NCBI RefSeq assembly: GCF_001613365.1
Contig: NZ_BDCF01000002.1
Span: forward strand, 248,001-312,000
Length of the DNA stretch: 64,000 bases
Origin: Nocardia xishanensis NBRC 101358
Lineage (GTDB): Bacteria; Actinomycetota; Actinomycetes; Mycobacteriales; Mycobacteriaceae
Direction: 5' to 3'
Of this stretch, positions 46,460-52,753 are shown one piece after another (the first letter of the stretch is position 1; each line of letters begins with the position of its first letter). A model generated the notes under the pieces. The model had not been told where the DNA came from, did not search any database, and saw only the letters and a list, made by a program, of their open reading frames with translations. Made by a program: the position numbers and the translations under genes.

Positions 46460-47701
46460 CTAGCGCGAGCCTGCCATGCGCCGGGTATCGGCCGGTGGCC
46501 AGTGGTCGTCGGTCCAGGCGATCAGCGCCGAACGCAGGTACCACAGTCCCCTGGCATCGGCGGGGTCGAGGCCGGTGAGCTGTGCGATTCGTCGTAGCCG
46601 GTAATCGACGGTATTCGGATGGACGTGCAGTTGCCGCGCCGTGTTCTGACGGTTGAGGTCGTTGCCGATGTGAATCCTTAACGTCTCCAACAGATCCGGA
46701 TGTTCGATGAGGGGAGCGAGCCGAGCGCCGAGGACGTCTCGGCCGAGGCCGGGGCGGGTCAGCTGGTATTGCAGCGCCAGCTCGGTGAACCGGTACAACC
46801 CGGGGCCGCGGCGCAATCGCTCCACGGTGTCGAGCAGCTCGTGGGCTTGGGCGGCGGCGACGGAAACCTGGTGCGCACCGGCGGTGACCACGGTGGCGGC
46901 GATCGGCACTCGCGCTGCCTGGGAAAGCTTTTCGACCACGTCATCGAGGTCGGGATTGCCTGTCTCGGCGACCGGGATGAGGATCGTGCCGCCATCGACC
47001 GATAGCAACGACAGCGCCCGGCCGTCGAACAGGTCGGCCAGGCCGGACTGGAGGCGGCGGAGCTTGCGCCGCGCGACGACCAGGCCGTCGAGGTGCGGGT
47101 GGCGTTCGTCGGGATGCGCAGGCACAGCCACCGCGAGCACGAAATACTCTGCGGCGATGGGTATTCCGCATTCGCGGGCCAGCGCCGAGGTCACGCGGCC
47201 GCCCAGCAGCGCAGAGGTCAGGTTGTGCACCGCGGTGCGGTCGTCGGCGGCGATGGCTTTGTACTCCCGCACGTACGCTTTGCCGACCGCCGCCGTGATC
47301 AGGCTCAGGAGCTCGAGTGTGGTGGCGGCGCCCGCGACGATGCCGGCGCGGTCCGCTGAGCCTCGTTGGGCGAACAGCGTGTCCAGCCCGAACTCGAAAC
47401 CCACATGGATCACGTGGAGAACGGCATCGATCGGGACACCCTCCCTGGCCAATCCGGCCGCGATGGTCCGCAGGCTGTCGGTGCGGTCGACCGATGCATC
47501 GCCGTTCAAACGCTGGATCGCCCACTCCAGGCACGTCCTGACCATCGCGGCGGCCTTCGCGCCCGCTGCTCCGCCGGGCAGCGCGGCGGAATCGGCGAGG
47601 TGTGCGACGACGGTGGCAGCCAGTTCTTGGATATCGCGTGCGGACAACGCGACCGGCCGCGCGGTGCTCCTTTCCGCGTGGGCGATGCTCTCGATCGTCA
47701 C
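46460..47701 (-). CDS. PucR/CdaR-family transcriptional regulator
   Basis: 413 residues from a GTG with AGGAGG seven bases upstream. The N-terminal half is a helical RsbR-like sensor; the middle is the GGDEF-like CdaR region (LVVARRKLRRLQSGLADLFDG). The C-terminal PucR helix-turn-helix reads NTARQLHVHPNTVDYRLRRIAQLTGLD (about 370-396). It is intact, unlike the frameshifted relative at 17413-18703. PucR-family proteins control purine, fatty-acid or carotenoid metabolism in different actinomycetes; the target here is unknown, perhaps the UbiB-type gene just downstream. Confidence 0.88.
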   Translation of the reverse strand: MTIESIAHAERSTARPVALSARDIQELAATVVAHLADSAALPGGAAGAKAAAMVRTCLEWAIQRLNGDASVDRTDSLRTIAAGLAREGVPIDAVLHVIHVGFEFGLDTLFAQRGSADRAGIVAGAATTLELLSLITAAVGKAYVREYKAIAADDRTAVHNLTSALLGGRVTSALARECGIPIAAEYFVLAVAVPAHPDERHPHLDGLVVARRKLRRLQSGLADLFDGRALSLLSVDGGTILIPVAETGNPDLDDVVEKLSQAARVPIAATVVTAGAHQVSVAAAQAHELLDTVERLRRGPGLYRFTELALQYQLTRPGLGRDVLGARLAPLIEHPDLLETLRIHIGNDLNRQNTARQLHVHPNTVDYRLRRIAQLTGLDPADARGLWYLRSALIAWTDDHWPPADTRRMAGSR

Positions 47702-48037
47702 TGGTGACCTCCTGTTCGCCGTCGAGCCGCGGTCGCGTCGAGTTCGCGCCTCGATCGGAAGGAGCCGCAGCGCCCCGGCGCGTCCTGCTGTTCGCTCCAC
47801 CGAAAACGGTAAATCGCACGACAACTCAGTTGCTACTCCGCTTCGGACAACTGGAGCCGACCGCGAAAACCGGGCTCTCACCAGCACATACGGTGAAGGA
47901 ATGTCCGGTTTGGGAGCTCCTCCGCACCACATACCTGGTGAAGTGCTCACTTTTGTCATGCGAGAGGGTGCAGACGTGTACGACTATTGCCGATACCGTC
48001 GATGGACAGCCGGGCGGCGAGCCAGGAGCAGCGGCAG
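47702..48037. other. intergenic region, no gene seen
   Basis: 336 bases between PucR and TetR genes (both minus strand). It must hold the PucR promoter, but I see no clear operator or hairpin. Confidence 0.4.
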
Positions 48038-48694
48038 TTATCGGACGCGCGCCGGGCGGCCCGCGTGCGGATCACGCGACGCGACCTCGGCTTCGGCCCA
48101 AGCTCCGATCATGCGCGCCGTCATGTCGATCGCTTCCTTGCGCGCGGTGCTGTCGACCTCGAGGGCGGACGCGCGCAGGACCGCGGCGAAACCGGTATTG
48201 ATCACGACGAATGTCATCACGTCGTACTCGTGATCGTCGCCGGGGCCGAGGACCTGAATCAGCAACACCTTGACCAGCAGGCGCAGCCGCGGCTCGAATT
48301 CGGGGATGCCACTGCTGTAGAACTGCACACCGGCGACCAGCGCGCGCACCAACTTCGCGTTGACCACCAGCTCTTCGGTGATCACGCCGAGGATGTCGGC
48401 GGCAACCTCGTGCAGCGGTTTTCCCGACAGGTCGAACACTCGCTGAGTGAAGCGACGCTCCACGGTCTCGAGCAATCGCTCGAGCAGTTCTTCGACAAGG
48501 ACGGCGCGATCGGCGAAGTAACGGTAGACCGTGCCGATGCTGACGCCTGCCTCCGCGGCGATGCGGTTCGTCGAGGTATTGGCGATACCGCGCTCGCCGA
48601 ACAGCGCCGCCGCCGTGTCCAGGATGTGCTCCCTGGTCGCCCTGGCACGCGCCTGAGTCGGACGACGACGTTGGCCGACAGCCTTCGGGGGCAT
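48038..48694 (-). CDS. TetR-family repressor
   Basis: 218 residues with GGGAGGTG before the ATG. Helix-turn-helix STNRIAAEAGVSIGTVYRYFADRAVL (about 41-66) follows a helical, Arg-rich N-terminus. The C-terminal half is all-helical and would bind a ligand. A perfect ATGAGC/GCTCAT operator lies 24 bases upstream, so autoregulation and control of the divergent secreted-protein gene (48883) are likely. Confidence 0.88.
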   Translation of the reverse strand: MPPKAVGQRRRPTQARARATREHILDTAAALFGERGIANTSTNRIAAEAGVSIGTVYRYFADRAVLVEELLERLLETVERRFTQRVFDLSGKPLHEVAADILGVITEELVVNAKLVRALVAGVQFYSSGIPEFEPRLRLLVKVLLIQVLGPGDDHEYDVMTFVVINTGFAAVLRASALEVDSTARKEAIDMTARMIGAWAEAEVASRDPHAGRPARVR

Positions 48695-48717
48695 CGCACC
48701 TCCCGCTCGAACCGAAA

Positions 48718-48732
48718 ATGAGCAATGCTCAT
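48718..48732. promoter_or_regulatory. TetR-type operator
   Basis: ATGAGC-AAT-GCTCAT, a perfect inverted repeat with a 3-base spacer, 24 bases upstream of the TetR start at 48694 and 150 bases before the secreted protein gene. The core TGAGCA/TGCTCA resembles TetR-family operators. Confidence 0.55.
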
Positions 48733-48882
48733 CTTAACCGCGCGACGCGCGGGCTCGAAGACGTCCGATGGAACCGATAGCCACAGCGGCAGAAGGCGAA
48801 CCCGGTCACATTGCCGTACTGCCCGGTACGCAATCACCGATACCTCTGCGACAGAAGACGATTCACGGAGAGGTGGAGACAC

Positions 48883-49482
48883 ATGGCCGGTCGGCATCGT
48901 GCAATGAGCAAGCGCAGCAAGGTGTTGCGCGGAATACCGGTCGCGATGGCGCTGCCCGCCGCCGTCTCCCTCGGCGATGCGGGCGCGGCTACGGCGCAGG
49001 CCGCCCCCGCGCAGGCCGTCGAGTCCGCGCCCGAGATCGCCGGACTCGTCCACGCGACGCAGGCATCGGCGGCGCTCCCCGACCGATTCGTTCCGAGCTC
49101 GGCCGTGTCGAATCCGGTGACCGAACCTGTCGAACACGTTGCGGCACAACCGCTTCCTCAGGGCGCGCCCGTCGCGCAGGGCACACCGGTCATCCACGCG
49201 ACCGCGATCGCCAGCCCGAACGAGAACGGCACCTTCATCGGCCAGACCGCGGGCCAGGTGATCGGAGGCGTCACCGGGGCGGTGGTCGGCGGCACCGTCG
49301 GGGCCGCGCTCGCCACGCCTCTCGCCGCGCCGACAGGCGGAGCGGCCGTGCCGATCGGAGCCGTCACCGGCGGTGTGATCGGCGGCTTGGTGGGCACCTA
49401 CGCCGGCTACTACGCGGGCTCGTTCATCGGATCGGCGGTCGCGGAGGCGGCCCCGCAGGCCATTCCGAACGTCCTCCCCTGA
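48883..49482 (+). CDS. secreted glycine-zipper protein
   Basis: 199 residues from the ATG at 48883 (GGAG five bases upstream); another ATG at 48904 is possible. A signal-like hydrophobic segment lies in the first 45 residues (VAMALPAAVSLG then AATAQAA). The mature part is Ala/Pro-rich, then from about 115 to 190 it has GQTAGQVIGGVTGAVVGGTVGAAL and GGVIGGLVGTYAGYYAGSFIG, regular GxxxG spacings typical of glycine-zipper membrane-associated helices. Function unknown. It is divergent from the TetR gene whose operator lies between them. Confidence 0.78.
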   Translation: MAGRHRAMSKRSKVLRGIPVAMALPAAVSLGDAGAATAQAAPAQAVESAPEIAGLVHATQASAALPDRFVPSSAVSNPVTEPVEHVAAQPLPQGAPVAQGTPVIHATAIASPNENGTFIGQTAGQVIGGVTGAVVGGTVGAALATPLAAPTGGAAVPIGAVTGGVIGGLVGTYAGYYAGSFIGSAVAEAAPQAIPNVLP

Positions 49483-49514
49483 GTCCGTCCGCCGGCGTCC
49501 GAGGAATTCCCGCG

Positions 49515-50000
49515 TCACAAAGGGCGCAGGTGCTCGATCGTGACTTGGTGCCGCTCGGTCAGCCGCTGTGCGATCAACGAGCGATGGCAGGCCTCGGGGT
49601 CGCGCTCTACGCAGAGGAGCGCTGCGGTCCCGCGGCTCGGCAACGCCGACACGATCACGGCGAGGTCGGCGCGGTCGAGGATCTCGCTGGTGTAGCGGCG
49701 GGCGTACTCGGCGGCGAGTTCACGGCGCGAGCGCTTGCCGACTCCTTGGCGAGCATCCTCGGCGTACTGGAGTCGGCGTAGCTCGGTAGTCGGGGCGAGT
49801 TCTGGATGGTGCTCGTAGGCGATCCGGGCTTGGGCGAGGGCCGCTTGTAGCCGCTGTGAGTTCGCCCAGGCGTACTCGGGTCCGCGGACGCCGCGGCGCT
49901 GGCGTACGTCGAACAGCAGGCGGACGTCCGCGTCCCGTAGCCGTTGCAGGAAGGACGCGAAGTCGAAGCCATAGACGCCGATCGTCACCATTCTGCGCAT
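49515..50000 (-). CDS. DUF488-family protein
   Basis: 161 residues. TIGVYGFDFASFLQRLRDADVRLLFDVR at the start, the EYARRY segment and the C-terminal CVERDPEACHRSLIAQRL (with a conserved Cys before His) are the hallmarks of DUF488, a soluble family of unknown function. The cysteine pair near residues 130-138 may bind metal or act in redox chemistry. AGGTG lies before the ATG. It is downstream of the RidA gene but separated by a strong terminator, so probably has its own promoter. Confidence 0.85.
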   Translation of the reverse strand: MRRMVTIGVYGFDFASFLQRLRDADVRLLFDVRQRRGVRGPEYAWANSQRLQAALAQARIAYEHHPELAPTTELRRLQYAEDARQGVGKRSRRELAAEYARRYTSEILDRADLAVIVSALPSRGTAALLCVERDPEACHRSLIAQRLTERHQVTIEHLRPL

Positions 50001-50025
50001 CGGGAATCACCTACCTTCCTGCTTA

Positions 50026-50061
50026 CTCGCCGCCTCCGGCAGCCGTACCGGAGGCGGCGAG
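50026..50061 (-). terminator. terminator hairpin between RidA and DUF488 genes
   Basis: Perfect 14-bp stem CTCGCCGCCTCCGG / CCGGAGGCGGCGAG with an 8-base loop, directly after the RidA stop codon (50068) on the minus strand and before the DUF488 start. Confidence 0.8.
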
Positions 50062-50067
50062 CCGGCA

Positions 50068-50469
50068 TCATGCGACGGCGGTTCCCTCGAGCTCGACCAT
50101 CTGGCCGGGGATGGCCAGCCGCGTGACCCCGAGCATCGTGGTAGCCGGCGCCACTTCGGAAGCGCCCAACCGCGACGCCAGCACGCCGTAGTTCTGGAAG
50201 AGCAGATCGACGTCGGTGGTGTAGACGTTGAGCCGGACGAGGTTCGCCAGGGACATGCCCGCCGCGCCGAGCACGGCCTCCAAGTTGTCGAGGCTCAACG
50301 CCAACTGCGCGGCCATGTCACCATCGTGCTGCGGCTTGCCGTCATCGCTCATGGCGGTCTGCCCGGAGCAGTACAGAGTCCGGATGTTCCCGGAGACGAG
50401 CTCCCCCTGATTGAATCCCAGCTCCACCGACCACGTCACCGGGTTGACCGCCGTTCGTTCCACTGCCAC
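50068..50469 (-). CDS. RidA (YjgF/YER057c/UK114) family protein
   Basis: 133 residues from a GTG with GGAG five bases upstream. Features: LYCSGQTAMSDDG near residue 32, LSLDNLEAVLGAAGMSLANLVRLNVYTTDV (about 58-87) and a C-terminal VELEGTAVA. The normal catalytic arginine of RidA enamine/imine deaminases sits in the segment RLNVYTTD; here that Arg is present, whereas the usual C-terminal EIE is VELEG. It may deaminate reactive enamines or act as a trimeric binding protein. It is divergent from the WYL regulator. Confidence 0.86.
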   Translation of the reverse strand: MAVERTAVNPVTWSVELGFNQGELVSGNIRTLYCSGQTAMSDDGKPQHDGDMAAQLALSLDNLEAVLGAAGMSLANLVRLNVYTTDVDLLFQNYGVLASRLGASEVAPATTMLGVTRLAIPGQMVELEGTAVA

Positions 50470-50557
50470 ATCAGCTCCATTCGATTCGTCGAAGTACGCA
50501 CGTCGTCGGCCCCGTAGCTGTGCCTGTGACGCCGTGGCGGTAAGCCTCCCAACGAAT

Positions 50558-50576
50558 CACGACATCCTGTGTCGTG
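50558..50576. promoter_or_regulatory. operator-like inverted repeat upstream of the WYL regulator
   Basis: CACGACA-TCCTG-TGTCGTG, 7-bp arms, 20 bases before the WYL GTG at 50596. A TAGGGT (50584-50589) hexamer lies seven bases before that GTG, fitting either a minus-10 box for a leaderless start or a weak ribosome site (AGGG). Confidence 0.45.
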
Positions 50577-50595
50577 TATTCGGTAGGGTTTTCGG

Positions 50596-51576
50596 GTGCG
50601 CGCCGACCGGTTGGTGTCGCTGGTGCTGCTGCTGCGCCAGCGCGGTCGGCTGACTGCGGCCGAGCTGGCCGACGAACTCGAGGTGTCCACGCGGACCGTC
50701 TTGCGCGACATCGAGGCGCTGTCCGCGGCCGGTGTCCCGGTCTACGCCGAACGCGGCCGGCACGGCGGTTTCGCGCTGCTCCCCGGGTTCCGGACCGAGC
50801 TCACCGGGCTGAACCACGACGAGGCGCTTGCCTTGCTGGTCGCCGGATCGCGGCGCGGCGCACAGGCATTCGGCCTCGGCTCGGCGCTCGCTTCGGCGAT
50901 GCTCAAGGTGGTCGACGCGCTACCGGAAAGCTATCGGGACACCGCGGCCGACGTGGCCGAGCGATTGCTCATCGACCCGGAGACCGATCTGTTGTCGCGT
51001 CGGCTGGTCGCCGAGGAGGTGCCCGGCACCGTATTGGCCGAGGTCCGGCGCGCAGTGTTCGCCGGAAACAAACTGCGCATCCACTACGCGGCCGTCGACC
51101 AGAGCCCGAAGTGGCGCACGGTGGACCCGATCGGCCTGGTCATCGTCCGCGACCAGGGTTACCTGCTGGCCACGAGATCCGGCGTGGACCGCACTTACCG
51201 GCTGTCGCGGCTGTTGGCCGCCGAGGAACTCCCCGAACCGGCACAGCGGCCGGACCGGGTCGATCTGGACCGGGCCTGGCAGGAACGCAGCACCCGGTTT
51301 CGGACCAGCGGCGACCAGATCGCCGTGCTGGTACGGGTGCACCCGGCGCGGCGGGAGGACCTGGTGAGCACCGCGCTGGCCGTCCGCAGCGAGGAACCCG
51401 ACGCGAACGGCTGGCTCCGGCTCGAGGTGACCTTCCAAGACTCACGACACGCGGAATGGGCGCTGTGGCAGCTCGCCACTGACGCGGAGGCCCTGGCTCC
51501 GCGGTCGCTGCGCACTTCCCTCCGCGAACGCGCCACCGCGATTGCCGCCCGCTACGGAGAGTCGTCCGACACATAG
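50596..51576 (+). CDS. WYL-domain (YafY-like) transcriptional regulator
   Basis: 326 residues. An N-terminal winged helix (LTAAELADELEVSTRTVLRDIEALSAAG, about 19-46) precedes a helical linker. The WYL domain follows (about 140-215, with KLRIHYAAVD and DPIGLVIVRDQGYLLAT), then a C-terminal WCX-like extension. In bacteria, WYL proteins often bind nucleic acid or nucleotides and control DNA-damage or defence genes. It is divergent from RidA. The inverted repeat at 50558 suggests autoregulation. Confidence 0.9.
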   Translation: MRADRLVSLVLLLRQRGRLTAAELADELEVSTRTVLRDIEALSAAGVPVYAERGRHGGFALLPGFRTELTGLNHDEALALLVAGSRRGAQAFGLGSALASAMLKVVDALPESYRDTAADVAERLLIDPETDLLSRRLVAEEVPGTVLAEVRRAVFAGNKLRIHYAAVDQSPKWRTVDPIGLVIVRDQGYLLATRSGVDRTYRLSRLLAAEELPEPAQRPDRVDLDRAWQERSTRFRTSGDQIAVLVRVHPARREDLVSTALAVRSEEPDANGWLRLEVTFQDSRHAEWALWQLATDAEALAPRSLRTSLRERATAIAARYGESSDT

Positions 51577-51588
51577 ACCGCGGTCTCC

Positions 51589-51635
51589 TTGACCATCATA
51601 GACATCTGTCTATAAATTCTAGACAGATGTCTATG
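51589..51635 (+). promoter_or_regulatory. promoter with two TetR-type operators for the DUF1304-TetR operon
   Basis: TTGACC (51589-51594), a 16-base spacer and TATAAA (51611-51616) form a near-consensus housekeeping promoter. Over it lie TAGACATCTGTCTA (about 51599-51612) and TAGACAGATGTCTA (about 51620-51633), each a palindrome with TAGACA/TGTCTA arms. Together they form a 16-bp arm inverted repeat with a 7-base centre. Binding by the downstream TetR protein would block the promoter. Confidence 0.75.
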
Positions 51636-51653
51636 AATGGAAGGGAAAGCCTT

Positions 51654-52016
51654 ATGTCGATCGCCGCGAATGTGCTGATCGGTCTCGTGGCCGTCCTGCA
51701 CGGGTACTTCCTGGTGCTGGAGATGTTCCTGTGGGAGAAGAAGCCGGGCCGGGAGCTGTCCGGGTTCGACGCCGAAATGGCGCACGCTACCGCGCCGCTG
51801 GCCGCGAATCAGGGCCTGTACAACGGGTTCCTGGCGGCCGGGTTGATTTGGGGTCTGGTCGCGGACGACCCGACCGGGTTCCGTGTCCAGGTCTTCTTTC
51901 TGGCGTGTGTGGTCGTCGCCGGGGTATATGGCGGTCTCACCGCGAACCGGCGCATTTTCCTCGCCCAGGCGTTGCCCGGGGCGTTGGCGCTGGGCGCGGT
52001 CCTGCTGGCGCGATGA
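51654..52016 (+). CDS. DUF1304-family membrane protein
   Basis: 120 residues from the ATG at 51654 (AGGGA eight bases upstream). Four transmembrane helices: ANVLIGLVAVLHGYFLVLEMFLW first, with the DUF1304 hallmarks LHGYFLVLEMFLW, NQGLYNGFLAAGL and ALPGALALGAVLL. The family is widespread but its function is unknown. It overlaps the next gene (TetR) by four bases in ATGA, so both are made from one promoter. Confidence 0.88.
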   Translation: MSIAANVLIGLVAVLHGYFLVLEMFLWEKKPGRELSGFDAEMAHATAPLAANQGLYNGFLAAGLIWGLVADDPTGFRVQVFFLACVVVAGVYGGLTANRRIFLAQALPGALALGAVLLAR

Positions 52017-52582
52017 GTGCCGATCCGTCGGATCCGCGAGCGGCGCGGACCCGTGCGACCCTGCGTCGGGCCTTGCTCGACGAATGCGCCGATCGTCCGC
52101 TGGCCCAGGTGAGTGTCGCCGCCTTGACACGCCGCGCGCGGGTCGGCCGGGCGACGTTCTATCTGCACTACCCCGATCTCGAGGCGCTGGCCGTCGACGC
52201 GTGCGCCGACATCGTCCGCGAGGCCGTGGACGCCCTGCACGCCTGGCGCGGCACGCCCGACCCGGCCAGCCCGCCCCCGGCTCTGCTCACCTTCTTCGCC
52301 GACCTCACACCGCACACTCCCCTCTACCGAGAACTACTGGGCCCCGGCGGAACCGGCCCGCTCGGCCGAATCCTGCACCGGGATCTGCGCGCCCGCAGCC
52401 GCACCGAACGCACCCTGGCCGGTGCACCTCAGCCCGATCTGATCGCTTCCGCCGTCGCCGCCACGTTCACCGGCGTCCTCGCCGACTGGTTACACGGCGG
52501 CATCGACGCCGACACCACCGACATCACCCACCGCGTCTGGCGTTTGCTCGTCACGTTGCATCGCACGCCCTGGCCCGGCTAG
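52013..52582 (+). CDS. TetR-family repressor co-transcribed with the DUF1304 gene
   Basis: 189 residues, starting inside the DUF1304 stop (ATGA overlap). Helix-turn-helix VSVAALTRRARVGRATFYLHYPDLEAL (about 28-54). The rest is all-helical. Its position directly behind DUF1304, with two TAGACA/TGTCTA operators at the promoter, makes it the probable autorepressor of the pair. Ligand unknown. Confidence 0.86.
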   Translation: MSADPSDPRAARTRATLRRALLDECADRPLAQVSVAALTRRARVGRATFYLHYPDLEALAVDACADIVREAVDALHAWRGTPDPASPPPALLTFFADLTPHTPLYRELLGPGGTGPLGRILHRDLRARSRTERTLAGAPQPDLIASAVAATFTGVLADWLHGGIDADTTDITHRVWRLLVTLHRTPWPG

Positions 52583-52753
52583 GCCGTGCTTCGAAAGTGG
52601 GTGCGTCGGTGCGCACTGGATCCGCGGCATTGCCGGTCACAGGGAAGCTCGTGACGTGAAGCGAAGCCGAGTAGTGGACTACCCGCGACATCCGCGGTCG
52701 CATCGGTCAGGCTCGGATATCGCAGTCCCTATGCCTCGGCTTCGGAGATATCC

